NCBI GenBank assembly: GCA_001604405.1
Contig: LVBL01000059.1
Coordinates: forward strand, 1-64,000
DNA length: 64,000 nucleotides
Direction: 5' to 3'
Origin: Spirochaetales bacterium Spiro_10
Lineage (GTDB): Bacteria > Spirochaetota > Spirochaetia > Treponematales > Treponemataceae
Under the pieces are notes generated by a model. That model ran no database searches and was not told the origin of the DNA. It was given only the letters and a program-made list of their open reading frames with translations. A program made the translations under genes and the position numbers. Below are positions 8,676-16,969 of this stretch, one piece after another. How positions within the stretch are numbered: position 1 is the first letter of the stretch; the number at the start of each line of letters is the position of its first letter.

Positions 8676-9545
8676 CTAATTTCGCGTTATCTTGTCTATT
8701 ATGATGTGGACGTCCTCTATCAGGATGCCCGTGAACCGCTCAATGTTCTCGACTATGTATTCCTGCATCTTGTGAATCTTTCCCGTCAGTTGGGTACCGA
8801 ACGGAACGTCTATGATGATTACCAACCGGTAACCCTGCGCGTCCGTCTTGATAGTCATCTTTTTTATCCGAATCTGGTCGTCGAACTCGCCGACGCAGTG
8901 GATTACCATCTGGCTCAGGGCGGATTCGGAGATGGTCACGCGTCCGGTTTTCGAGAACTCGGGCCTGACGACGGACTTCTCGTAAACCTTTGAATGGTTG
9001 AGGGCACCGAGGGGCGTTTGCCTGCGTTTCAGCAGCACGCGCACCCGGTCATAGAAAATCTGCGGGTAGTTGCGCTGTACCTCTATCGACGGGACCGGAA
9101 TGACGTGCTTGCCTTCGACGCGGCGTGACCGTATCGCCTTCTCGATCTCTTCCTGCGATGCTATGTCCTCGATCTTCACGATCTTTTGCGGTTGCGGTAG
9201 CTGGAGGCGAATGGCGATCTTGTTTACCATCTTCTCGGAGGTTCCGAGGATCAGTATCTTCTTGAACGGCTGCGACTGGAGCGCCTTGGCGATCGCGTCC
9301 CGATGCTGCTTGTCGTCGAACAGGGCGATGCGGACGGCCGCTAGAAACGTCTGCTCCCGCTTCGCCGAGTGGCCCGCGAGTATCTTGTCGTCCCGGATGA
9401 GCAACCCGTCGTCGAGAATGAGGTCTATTCCGTATTTCTGGGCGAGCAGTTTTGCCCGGAAGCTTTTGCCGGTTCCGCTGTCGCCGACGAGGGCATAGAC
9501 CTTCACGCCCTTGAAAAACCAGTACAGGTCGCTGATGCTTTTCAT
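8676..9545 (-). CDS. P-loop ATPase fused to an Asp23/Gls24 domain
   Basis: Protein of 289 aa. Residues 14-30 contain a Walker A motif (LVGDSGTGKS), followed by a kinase-like nucleotide-binding core of about 170 residues with ILILGTSEKM. The last 90 residues (about 198-289) match the Asp23/Gls24 fold: G-R-V-T-I-S-E start, alternating strands, VDVPFG-like IIDVPFGTQL, and the helix MQEYIVENIERFTGI followed by VHIIID. Asp23/Gls24 proteins are usually single-domain envelope-stress or cell-wall associated proteins, so the fusion is unusual. Its start overlaps the pseudouridine synthase stop as ATGA (9542-9545). Confidence 0.75.
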   Translation of the reverse strand: MKSISDLYWFFKGVKVYALVGDSGTGKSFRAKLLAQKYGIDLILDDGLLIRDDKILAGHSAKREQTFLAAVRIALFDDKQHRDAIAKALQSQPFKKILILGTSEKMVNKIAIRLQLPQPQKIVKIEDIASQEEIEKAIRSRRVEGKHVIPVPSIEVQRNYPQIFYDRVRVLLKRRQTPLGALNHSKVYEKSVVRPEFSKTGRVTISESALSQMVIHCVGEFDDQIRIKKMTIKTDAQGYRLVIIIDVPFGTQLTGKIHKMQEYIVENIERFTGILIEDVHIIIDKITRN

Positions 9546-10513
9546 GTTCGTTCACAGTATAGGTCGTCGTTATCGAATAGCGCAAGCACATTCGGGCCGA
9601 AGGTATCGAGTATCACGCGGGCGAACGCGCGGGGCAACGGAGCCGTGAGTTTGTCGGGGATTCCGGCTGGCCGCTCTGGCGGGAAGGCGAGCTTCCACGA
9701 GTGTAGAAGCCATACCCCGTCTCCGGCCGGCGCCCGCCTTTCGCCTCCGTATCGAACGTCACCGATGAGGGGATGGTCGTGCTCCGACGTCTGTATCCGG
9801 ATCTGGTGCTTTCGGCCGGTAAGGATACGGTACGAGACGAGCGTCACGCCGCGCCTTCCCGTATTCGGCGCAGAGGCGATCGGCCTCGCGATCGTCGTCA
9901 TCAAGCGGCCCGACTCGTCGATCCCCGACCACTCTTCCTCGTTTTGCATACGGCCTTCGGCAAGTCCCACGTATTCCTTGCCGACGCCGTTTTCGGCAAT
10001 CGCCGAGGAAAACCAGCGCGCGCCCGCGAGGCTGCGCGAGAGCACGAGAAGTCCCGTCGTGCCCTTGTCCAGACGGTGGAGGGGAGCCGTCCTGAACGAA
10101 AGCGAGTCGCGCGCTCCGGGCGCCTGGGGTATCACCGCGTCGATTCCGCCCTCGCCGTGGACGGGCATCCCGGCCGGCTTGTTGACAACGAGGATGTCGG
10201 GCGTCTCAAGGAGGACGCGTATGCCAGACTCGCGAAAACCCTCCTGCTCCGATACGGCGACGCCGTCGTCTTCCGGGCGCGTATCCTCCGCGCGGCCGGA
10301 AGCATCCCGTCCCAGGGCTTCGGCGATCATGATCGTCTGACCGTCCCTGACCCTCGAATCAGGTTTTGCCCGTGATCCGTCAACCCGTATGAGCCCGCTT
10401 CGCAACAGGCGGTACACCGCGGAAAGCGGCACGCCCGGCAGGAATTTCCTGATTATCCTGTCGAGTCTCCTGTCGTCGTCATCCCTTGTTACGCGGTAGT
10501 TGCGGTACTCCAT
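9542..10513 (-). CDS. RluA-family 23S rRNA pseudouridine synthase (RluC/RluD-like)
   Basis: Protein of 323 aa. An S4 RNA-binding domain (VPLSAVYRLLRSGLIRVDG, about 22-75) precedes the catalytic domain with the RluA signature HRLDKGTTGLLV, where the Asp is the catalytic residue. GRKHQIRIQ and HPLIGDVRYGG follow. This combination fits RluC/RluD-type enzymes that isomerise uridines of 23S rRNA. The ATG at 10513 is chosen because the family's N-terminus begins there; it has no Shine-Dalgarno, and a TATACT box ends 9 nt upstream. Confidence 0.9.
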   Translation of the reverse strand: MEYRNYRVTRDDDDRRLDRIIRKFLPGVPLSAVYRLLRSGLIRVDGSRAKPDSRVRDGQTIMIAEALGRDASGRAEDTRPEDDGVAVSEQEGFRESGIRVLLETPDILVVNKPAGMPVHGEGGIDAVIPQAPGARDSLSFRTAPLHRLDKGTTGLLVLSRSLAGARWFSSAIAENGVGKEYVGLAEGRMQNEEEWSGIDESGRLMTTIARPIASAPNTGRRGVTLVSYRILTGRKHQIRIQTSEHDHPLIGDVRYGGERRAPAGDGVWLLHSWKLAFPPERPAGIPDKLTAPLPRAFARVILDTFGPNVLALFDNDDLYCERT

Positions 10514-10522
10514 CTCGCGCCA

Positions 10523-10549
10523 AGTATAGCCGAGTCCGGGACTTGACAA
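10523..10549 (-). promoter_or_regulatory. Promoter of the pseudouridine synthase operon
   Basis: Read on the minus strand: TTGTCA (10549-10544), 15-nt spacer, TATACT (10528-10523), then 9 nt to the ATG at 10513. The -35 lies inside TTGACAA at 10543-10549, which also supplies the -35 of the divergent gene. Confidence 0.55.
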
Positions 10550-10571
10550 AAGGGGCCTTTTATCGAAAATA
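10543..10571 (+). promoter_or_regulatory. Promoter of the PAP2/rnf gene cluster
   Basis: TTGACA at 10543-10548, 17-nt spacer, AAAATA at 10566-10571, then 9 nt to the ATG at 10581. The -35 is perfect and the -10 weak. It may drive the whole run to 16969, because no later gap before rnfB is large enough to hold another promoter. Confidence 0.5.
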
Positions 10572-10580
10572 GACCGCATA

Positions 10581-11060
10581 ATGAATCGCGCCGTCTTAAA
10601 CCAGATCATCAAGCTCATTCATAACCCGATCTTCATGGCGGCGGTAACAAGCTGGATACTGAGCCAGTTTCTGAAGACCATAATAACCCTCTTCGTTCAT
10701 ACCGTTTCCTCGTTCCGTGAGCTTGTGGAGCTCCTTCTCTGGAAAACCGGCGGCATGCCTTCGAGCCATTCCGCGCTCGTTTCCTCCGTCACGACGGCGA
10801 TCGGCTTCAAAACCGGCATTGATTCCGACATTTTCATCTTTTCCTGCTGTTTTGCCCTGGTAGTCATCCGTGACGCAGTCGGGGTGCGCAGATCGAGCGG
10901 ACAGCAGGCGAGAGCGCTAAACGAGCTTGGCACGCGCGTATCGGCCCGCATGAGATACGCCTTCAAGCCGGTCAAGGAGATCCAGGGGCATCGTCCGATG
11001 GAGGTGCTCGCCGGTATCTTGCTCGGGTTCTTCATAGGCGTCGCTTTTTCAACCCTCTGA
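10581..11060 (+). CDS. Divergent PAP2 family membrane protein
   Basis: Protein of 159 aa with hydrophobic segments near residues 12-38, 85-100 and 140-158. It carries KTGGMPSSHSALV and the late GHRPMEVLAG motif, diagnostic of the 'divergent PAP2' family (related to acid phosphatase/vanadium haloperoxidase, formerly DUF212). Members are small membrane proteins; phosphatase activity is inferred from the family and not demonstrated. It begins a plus-strand cluster that continues 8 nt later into an unknown membrane protein and the rnf genes. Confidence 0.85.
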   Translation: MNRAVLNQIIKLIHNPIFMAAVTSWILSQFLKTIITLFVHTVSSFRELVELLLWKTGGMPSSHSALVSSVTTAIGFKTGIDSDIFIFSCCFALVVIRDAVGVRRSSGQQARALNELGTRVSARMRYAFKPVKEIQGHRPMEVLAGILLGFFIGVAFSTL

Positions 11061-11068
11061 TTTCCACG

Positions 11069-12448
11069 ATGGGTGTCCCGAATCCCTCCGCCCGTGCCGT
11101 TAACGCCATCCTCGCCGCAGTGACGACGGCAACGATTGCCCTCATCGCCCTGTTTCCCCAGGCCTCCAACCTGGGAATCTGGAAGGGATATCGCGTATTG
11201 GCCGTCTCGCCTGACGATTGCGAGGATCGTGTGGTTTCCCTGCTGGATTCCGAGCATGTCAACGGGTACGCGACCGAGGCCAATTCCCTCCTTCGCACGG
11301 ATGATCTGCTGGCGCCGTATCAACCGCAACTAGCCGCAATCAACGCGGAACGCTCGCGCTGGTTTAGCGACGGAGGCGCGCGATTTTTCTTCCTGCCGTC
11401 CGACGGCATTCGGGAAAAACGCCTGGCCAATGCCCTGGACGGGCTCGGTCTGTCATGGTCACTGGAACGGCACGAAAGGATTCTGGCCTTTGCCGTACTT
11501 GCCCTGTCCTTCGCCCTGATAAGTTCCGTTCTTTCCAAAAATCGGCCATTGACGGGGTCGGCATCGGTCCCGTTCGTGATATATGCCCTTTCCGTCTCAG
11601 GCGTTCCGGGATTCGCATCCGCGCTCGCGGCGCTATCCGCCGTGGCTCTCTACGGCGACATCATTTCCGGCCCCGTAACCTCCCTTACGCGGGCGCACGT
11701 AATCGGAAGGATGCGTGCCAATCCGGTCCCCATGGTCCTTGCGCTCGTTTCCCTGGCGATATCCATCGCGGGAGGGGCCCACACTATCGCGCTTTTTGCC
11801 CTTGCCGTCACCGCCGCAGGATCGCTCGCGGCGCTTTCACCGCTCCTTGGCCGGACGTTTCGGAGCGTGCTGGACACGAGACGGCTGCATCCGCGTTTCG
11901 CGTATCTTCCCATACATCCCGCAAGCCTTTACCGGACGAATGGACCCGAAAGGAGGACTCTCATCGCGGTAGGATCGCTGTTCGCGCTTGCATTCACCCT
12001 CGGACTCGTCTCGCGTTCGGTGGCAGCGCCGAAATCCCTGGATGATTCCTTGAAACGGTTGTCTATCCCGACCCCGTCGGGGTATACTCGTTCGAACGGT
12101 TTTTCGGCCGAATCCTTTCATGAGTACATGCGGGAAAGGGCGGTCATGAACGCCGGGGAGCCGCTTCCGGATCTCGCCGACTTCGTGGCGGCCCGGTGGC
12201 GACTCGAGGCCTTCGCATGGAATCCGGTTTACGCCGACGCGCCGAATCCCGTTCCAGGGGATGTCTACGGCCTGAACGGGTACTCCCAGGACACGTCGGG
12301 AAGGATCGTTTCCGAGCCGAATGACGTCGGGGTATTCGACGACGCGTTCGTTCGTGACGCGCTGAAAAACCGGGCTACTCCGCTCGAGCGAATGCTTGAA
12401 CGCCAAGGCCGCTTTATTTCCGTTACTCGCGCGAGGCAGGATAGATGA
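11069..12448 (+). CDS. Unrecognised membrane protein coupled to rnfC
   Basis: Protein of 459 aa that I do not recognise. It has a first membrane segment (about 11-32), then about 100 soluble residues. Several membrane segments follow: one around 132-152, two between about 165 and 195, two around 213-250, and one near 292-312. A soluble C-terminal domain of about 145 residues includes DLADFVAARWRLEAFAW. No cofactor motif is visible. Its TGA overlaps the rnfC ATG (ATGA, 12445-12448), the same coupling used between all rnf genes, so it is probably made together with the complex and may be an accessory subunit or assembly factor. Confidence 0.65.
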   Translation: MGVPNPSARAVNAILAAVTTATIALIALFPQASNLGIWKGYRVLAVSPDDCEDRVVSLLDSEHVNGYATEANSLLRTDDLLAPYQPQLAAINAERSRWFSDGGARFFFLPSDGIREKRLANALDGLGLSWSLERHERILAFAVLALSFALISSVLSKNRPLTGSASVPFVIYALSVSGVPGFASALAALSAVALYGDIISGPVTSLTRAHVIGRMRANPVPMVLALVSLAISIAGGAHTIALFALAVTAAGSLAALSPLLGRTFRSVLDTRRLHPRFAYLPIHPASLYRTNGPERRTLIAVGSLFALAFTLGLVSRSVAAPKSLDDSLKRLSIPTPSGYTRSNGFSAESFHEYMRERAVMNAGEPLPDLADFVAARWRLEAFAWNPVYADAPNPVPGDVYGLNGYSQDTSGRIVSEPNDVGVFDDAFVRDALKNRATPLERMLERQGRFISVTRARQDR

Positions 12449-13749
12449 CGCAATTTGTCAGATTCAGTCGCAGTTCAGAATCGTTTTCCTTCGAGACGCC
12501 CGATACCGTCGCGACCGGCAACGCCTTTTTGCCCTCAGTGGCGGTCGTTCCGTTCAGACAGCACACCGGGGCCGAGCCGCGCCCGATAGTCACTCCGGGA
12601 GAACGCGTCAGGGAGGGTCAGCTGATCGCGCGCGGAAGCGGTAGTGACTCGTGCAACGTTCACGCTCCCATCCCGGGAATCGTCAAGAAAATCAGGAGCA
12701 CGCCCCTTCCCGACGGAACGATGGGACTCGCCGCCGAGATCGCGCTTTCCGGTTCGTTTGACATCCTCGGCAGAAAGGAAGAACGGTTTCTCTGGCAGAA
12801 AATATCGTCCTCAGAAGTATTGAAAATACTCGAGGAAAAGGGCGTGGTAAACACCTTCGGCACGCCCCTGCCGCTCGCGGCGGTCATGCGCCATCTTCGA
12901 AAGGAACATGCCTCGTCCGTAGTGCTCCAGCTGTTCGACTCGGATCCGACGTGCAAGGTCGACTCGCGCCTCGCGGACACGGAACTGGACGGAATACTTG
13001 TCGGTATCGCCATACTGGCCGGAGCGCTCGACGCGAGAAACGTCGTTATCGTACACGAGGGAACGCCTCCCGCAATAAAGAAAGAAACCGAGGAAGCCTT
13101 TCGCGGAATTGGCCTCAGGACGATCCAGTCGGACGGCCGATACCCCTCTGGCATACCGGAGAACCTCCTCACCCTTGTTCGAAAGCAAGGCGATTCTCGC
13201 GACGACGCGCCTATGCTCTTCGTGGATCCGGTAACCGCGCTCGCCGCGCGCGACGCGATTGTCAAGAACGAGCCCATGATGACACGCTACGTGCAGGTTT
13301 CCGGCCCTTCGATCGTTTCGCCGTCCCTCCTGAAGGCGCGAATCGGAACCACCATCGGGGACATAATCGAGGAATGCGGCGGATTTTCGGCGGCGCCCTC
13401 GAGAATAATCGTGAACGGCCTCGTGTCGGGAACGGCACTGTACGATCTTGACACCCCAATTACAAAGACGACCAAGTCCCTCCATATCATGGACTCTGAC
13501 ACCTGTCCGGACTATGAGGTGCATCCGTGCATCCATTGCGGTTCCTGCCTGCGAGTATGTCCGGTCATGATCGATCCGATGAAGGTCGTGACCGCCATAC
13601 GGAAAGAGCGGTTTTCGAGGGGTGTACGCGACAGCATACACTCGTGCCAGTCGTGCGGCTGCTGCGCGATCGTCTGTCCATCGAGGATTCCCCTGCATCA
13701 CATCATTCGCGAGGCGAGAGCCCGCATGCCCAAGGGAGGGAAGGAATGA
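12445..13749 (+). CDS. rnfC: RnfC-like subunit with altered nucleotide-binding motifs
   Basis: Protein of 434 aa. An N-terminal biotinyl-lipoyl-like sandwich (HTGAEPRPIVTPGERVREG) precedes the Rossmann-like region. The C-terminal ferredoxin domain has two [4Fe-4S] motifs, CIHCGSCLRVCP (from about 362) and CQSCGCCAIVCP (from about 401). RnfC normally carries the FMN and NADH site. Here the glycine-rich GxxGxGGAxFPT loop reads GVVNTFGTPLPLA (about 133-145), and the NG-x-E-C-E-P motif reads LFDSDP. Both iron-sulphur sites are kept while the flavin/NADH signature is lost by eye. First of six coupled rnf genes in the standard order C-D-G-E-A-B. Confidence 0.85.
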   Translation: MTQFVRFSRSSESFSFETPDTVATGNAFLPSVAVVPFRQHTGAEPRPIVTPGERVREGQLIARGSGSDSCNVHAPIPGIVKKIRSTPLPDGTMGLAAEIALSGSFDILGRKEERFLWQKISSSEVLKILEEKGVVNTFGTPLPLAAVMRHLRKEHASSVVLQLFDSDPTCKVDSRLADTELDGILVGIAILAGALDARNVVIVHEGTPPAIKKETEEAFRGIGLRTIQSDGRYPSGIPENLLTLVRKQGDSRDDAPMLFVDPVTALAARDAIVKNEPMMTRYVQVSGPSIVSPSLLKARIGTTIGDIIEECGGFSAAPSRIIVNGLVSGTALYDLDTPITKTTKSLHIMDSDTCPDYEVHPCIHCGSCLRVCPVMIDPMKVVTAIRKERFSRGVRDSIHSCQSCGCCAIVCPSRIPLHHIIREARARMPKGGKE

Positions 13750-14774
13750 CCGGAAGAACCTGGGTCGTATCGCCGTCTCCGTTCGTGCTCACGAGACCCA
13801 CCGTCCCGACCATGTCGGTGATCATGTCGGCGACAATCGTGCCGATCCTCGTCATGCTCGTCCTTGAAGGCGACTTCGCGTCGTTGTTCGCGGTAGCCTT
13901 GTCTCTTCTCGGCTCGCTGATCGCGGAACTGTGCATGACCGTGCCTTTCGGAAAACCCTTTCAGCGGGACGGGACCGTTGTCGTGACCGGGCTGTTGACC
14001 GGCCTGCTGCTTCCGTCGACTCTCGGGTTCGTGACGGTATTCACTGTCGCCTTGACGGGAACCCTGTTCGCGAGAGCCGTATTCGGCGGGACAGGGTCCT
14101 ACTGGATCAGCCCGGTGGCAACCACCGTCGCGATCGCGTTCATGAGCCAGCCGTCGCTCTTCCCCCCCCAGCTGGTAACTCCCGAGGGAATTTCGATGGT
14201 AGGCGACGCCTTCGGCTCCCTGAAGCTTGACGGTTTCGCGAGAATCGCCTCGGACAGCTCCGTCACGGATTTCCTCAACGACCGCATGCTTGGCGGGATT
14301 GGCGTTCGTGTTCCTGAAGGATATGTCACGTTACTATGGCGTTCTCCCTCGGCGATCCCGGCGTTCCGCTACAATTCGGTCATACTCCTCTCGTCCGTTT
14401 TCCTCATCGCGCTCAACGTCATCGATTGGATCATTCCCCTCGTGTTCGTCGCCACGTATTCGGCACTCGTGAGGATGATTCCCCTGTTTCCCTTCGCGCC
14501 CACGATGAGGCAGGGCGACATCCTGTTCGCGCTTTTGACCAGCGGCATCCTCTTTACGGCGTTTTATGTCCTTCCGGAGTTCTCGACCTCCCCGAGGTCA
14601 CGCGCGGGAAAAATCGCGACGGGAGCGATCGGCGGCATCGCGGCCTTTTTAATCTGCGGACCCGGAGGGTCTCCAGGGGGCGCGGCGTTCGCCGTGATCG
14701 CCACCAACGCGTTCGCCCCGCTCGTCGAATTCCTTGAGACCAGGTCGGCGGCCTTCTCGGGGGAATCGGCATGA
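13746..14774 (+). CDS. rnfD: RnfD-like membrane subunit
   Basis: Protein of 342 aa with about eight membrane segments. The N-terminal SPSPFVLTRPTVPTMSVIMSA and the C-terminal part (SRAGKIATGAIGG ... GGSPGGAAFAVIATNAFAPLVE) align well with RnfD/NqrB. The usual central SGAT flavinylation site is not found; that region instead reads GDAFGSLKLDGF and then a long unrelated insert. ATG at 13746 overlaps the rnfC stop as ATGA. RnfD normally carries covalent FMN and helps move ions and electrons across the membrane. Confidence 0.85.
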   Translation: MTGRTWVVSPSPFVLTRPTVPTMSVIMSATIVPILVMLVLEGDFASLFAVALSLLGSLIAELCMTVPFGKPFQRDGTVVVTGLLTGLLLPSTLGFVTVFTVALTGTLFARAVFGGTGSYWISPVATTVAIAFMSQPSLFPPQLVTPEGISMVGDAFGSLKLDGFARIASDSSVTDFLNDRMLGGIGVRVPEGYVTLLWRSPSAIPAFRYNSVILLSSVFLIALNVIDWIIPLVFVATYSALVRMIPLFPFAPTMRQGDILFALLTSGILFTAFYVLPEFSTSPRSRAGKIATGAIGGIAAFLICGPGGSPGGAAFAVIATNAFAPLVEFLETRSAAFSGESA

Positions 14775-15229
14775 GCATGCAACGTCCAGTTTCGCAATAC
14801 CTTTCATCAGTCGCGCTTGTCGTCTCCCTCGTCGCGGTTGCCGCGGGCATAAGCTTCCTGACGAAGCGGATTACCGAGGAAACGTTCCGCGTGTCCGTCG
14901 TTCACGCTCTTTCGGGCAAGGACAAGCCCGCTGTGGTCGTCAAGCCAATTCGTCCAAAGGGCGGCTCGTCAATGTCGTATTCGCGCGTTTTTGCCGTTAC
15001 GTATCCGGGCGGCAAGTCGGCCACGGCTTTCCTCGTGTCGGTCACCGGCCATTCGGGACCGTTTTCCGCGCTGTACGTGGCGCGTCCCGGATCGGAGGCG
15101 GTCTTCTCGGGACTCGTGGGCGTCGCGCATCCCGACGAGACCTGGCGGTACGGGCTTACCGATCGCGTCATCGAGTCCTGGGCCGAACGCGTAACTGCCG
15201 TAGCCGGCAAATACGGAGAGGAAAAATGA
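14771..15229 (+). CDS. rnfG: Short RnfG-like subunit without a clear flavinylation motif
   Basis: Protein of 152 aa, shorter than the usual 180-220 aa of RnfG/NqrC. It keeps the single N-terminal membrane anchor (SVALVVSLVAVAAGISFL) and a short extracytoplasmic domain with GKSATAFLVSVTGHSGPFSALYVA. In RnfG, ApbE-type transferases attach FMN to Thr in D-x-x-S/T-G-A-T. The corresponding end here reads ETWRYGLTDRV, with only G and T kept. The assignment rests on position between rnfD and rnfE, topology and partial similarity. ATGA overlaps with both neighbours. Confidence 0.7.
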   Translation: MSMQRPVSQYLSSVALVVSLVAVAAGISFLTKRITEETFRVSVVHALSGKDKPAVVVKPIRPKGGSSMSYSRVFAVTYPGGKSATAFLVSVTGHSGPFSALYVARPGSEAVFSGLVGVAHPDETWRYGLTDRVIESWAERVTAVAGKYGEEK

Positions 15230-15807
15230 AGCGAAATACGGGACTTTTTTTGTTCGCCCTTTGCCCGCTCATCCCCGCGACTGCCAAATTCTCCTACGCC
15301 CTGGTAATGGCGGCCGCCCTGTTCTTTTTCTTTTTCGCCGGGCTTTTCTTTCGCGAGATCGTCAAGAAAATAGACGGGGGGAACTCCGGATCTCTCCTTG
15401 AACTCGCGTGTCTCGCGGGGGCTTCGGCCCTTTTCGTGTCCGTGATGCACGCGGTCTACCCGATATTAGCCGTAACGCTCGAGATGTACGTCTACGTCGC
15501 GGCGTTTTCGTTCGTGCTCCTGCTGAGCGTTGACTCCTTTTCCTATCGCTCGATCAACGTTCCGCCGGTGATCGCCTTCATTCCCATCATGGTTTCATTC
15601 GCGGCGGTCAGGGAACTGATCGGCTGCGGAGTCATTTCACTTCCGACACATTCCGGAATGCTCGAAGTACCCGTCTTCGAACGCTTCGGGTTTTCCGTCG
15701 TGAGGTTCTGGGGAACTACCGGCGGAGCCCTCATACTAGCGGGTTTTTTCACCTGGCTTTTCCGGTTGCTCGTCTCTGATCGCGGCGCGGGGGGAAAACA
15801 GGCATGA
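15226..15807 (+). CDS. rnfE: RnfE-like membrane subunit
   Basis: Protein of 193 aa with six predicted membrane segments. The start FALCPLIPAT corresponds to the conserved LGLCPxLAVT of RnfE/NqrD, and AAVRELIGCGVIS to the conserved IRELLGxG. Cys13 of the first motif is present. The second conserved NC (in PLIVxNCxILGRAEAF) is replaced (YVAAFSFVLLLSVDSFS). In solved Rnf/Nqr structures these cysteines, with the pair in RnfA, hold an intramembrane [2Fe-2S] cluster. ATG at 15226 overlaps the rnfG stop. Confidence 0.85.
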   Translation: MKRNTGLFLFALCPLIPATAKFSYALVMAAALFFFFFAGLFFREIVKKIDGGNSGSLLELACLAGASALFVSVMHAVYPILAVTLEMYVYVAAFSFVLLLSVDSFSYRSINVPPVIAFIPIMVSFAAVRELIGCGVISLPTHSGMLEVPVFERFGFSVVRFWGTTGGALILAGFFTWLFRLLVSDRGAGGKQA

Positions 15808-16370
15808 TATCCATGGCGCAAACGATTTTCATTTACACGATCTCCTCGTCCGTGGTGATGGTATACGGATTCGGCCTTGAGCGGTCGTTCTTCGAGTCTC
15901 ATCCCGCCTCTCGCTTTTATACGCGGATCCCGACCGTGGCGCTCACGGTAATGTCCACGGTTGCCGTTCTCTGGTATCCCCTCTCCCACATTCTCGTTCC
16001 GTTCGGGTACGCCTTCATCGCACCCGTTTTTTTGTTGCTGGTATACGGAACCGTTTCTAACCTCATGTCGCTTATCACCCCGTCGATGACCGATTCTCCC
16101 TCGGGCGAGCGGGTTTTTCTGTTCGGGACGGCCTACCTGGCACTCTTCGAGGCAACCTGTTTTCTTGACGCGATCGCGATCGCGGCCTCGGGCATCGCGA
16201 CATTCTCGCTCGTAACGACGCTTCTCTTTTCGATCCGCGAGAGAATCGCCCCGACGTCCATTCGGCCCGAGTGGAGGGGGGCGCCGATTATCCTCGTCAC
16301 CATGGGCCTGCTCGCGCTCGCCTTTTACGGCGCGGACATTTCCTGGTGGCTGACGGGAGGCCCGAAATGA
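15804..16370 (+). CDS. rnfA: RnfA-like membrane subunit without the conserved cysteines
   Basis: Protein of 188 aa, normal RnfA length, with six predicted membrane segments. Its C-terminal half is clearly RnfA-type: LLFSIRERI, then WRGAPIILVTMGLLALAFYG matches the family's F+G-PI-LIxAGLxSLAFxG. The N-terminal G-I-C-P-F-L-G motif is replaced by VYGFGLERSF and the TTNCAVLG motif by APVFLLLVYGTV, so both cluster cysteines are gone. Overlaps its neighbours by ATGA on both sides. Confidence 0.8.
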   Translation: MISMAQTIFIYTISSSVVMVYGFGLERSFFESHPASRFYTRIPTVALTVMSTVAVLWYPLSHILVPFGYAFIAPVFLLLVYGTVSNLMSLITPSMTDSPSGERVFLFGTAYLALFEATCFLDAIAIAASGIATFSLVTTLLFSIRERIAPTSIRPEWRGAPIILVTMGLLALAFYGADISWWLTGGPK

Positions 16371-16969
16371 TCCTGACATACATCGTTCACGCGCTGCTCG
16401 CCGTATCGGCGCTTTTTGTCCTGGTCGCGAGCGTGCGCGCAACGTCGGTCCTCACCGCAATCCGAAACGCCCGCGTATCAACGCGCAAGAAGGGGACGCA
16501 AGGCCAGCCGGGAGACTCCTCGATGCGCGACTCGTTCAGCGAGGCCGCGCAGGGCTCCCGCAAAATGGCGCGCATCAGGTGCAATACCGTGTATCCCCTG
16601 GTCGGCACCCGGTTCGAGATCAAGGGCTTCAATGACTGCAGGTCGCTGAACGTTTTCTTCAAGGGAAACATGCGGTGCGTCAACGGGTGTCTCGGCCTGG
16701 GAACGTGCGCGCAAGTCTGCCATGTGGACGCGATCGTGATTCGGAACGGCATGATAGGCATTCTCGACCGCTGCAACGGATGCGGCCTGTGCGTTCAGGC
16801 ATGCCCGAAATCCCTTATCGAGATAGTCCCGAGAACCGAAAGCGGCACGTATGCGTGCGCCGCCGACAAGGGAGCTGTTAACGGCGAGATTTGCCCGCGG
16901 GCCGACGAGGGATTCTGGCTCAATTCGTCTTTTTTGACCGAATCGGACTTTAAAAGACCGGGCTCCTGA
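16367..16969 (+). CDS. rnfB: RnfB-like ferredoxin subunit lacking the N-terminal Fe-S domain
   Basis: Protein of 200 aa. One N-terminal membrane segment (4-24) is followed directly by a charged linker. The Fes-type [4Fe-4S] domain (C-x2-C-x4-C), normal after the anchor in RnfB, is absent. The ferredoxin part is kept: CVNGCLGLGTCAQVC (104-118) and CNGCGLCVQACP (136-147) supply eight cysteines. Before it, GFNDCRSLNVFF matches clostridial-type RnfB, but the usual C-N-G-x-C reads CNTVYP. RnfB normally receives electrons from ferredoxin. Last gene of the rnf run, 28 nt before the GH57-like gene. Confidence 0.8.
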   Translation: MILTYIVHALLAVSALFVLVASVRATSVLTAIRNARVSTRKKGTQGQPGDSSMRDSFSEAAQGSRKMARIRCNTVYPLVGTRFEIKGFNDCRSLNVFFKGNMRCVNGCLGLGTCAQVCHVDAIVIRNGMIGILDRCNGCGLCVQACPKSLIEIVPRTESGTYACAADKGAVNGEICPRADEGFWLNSSFLTESDFKRPGS

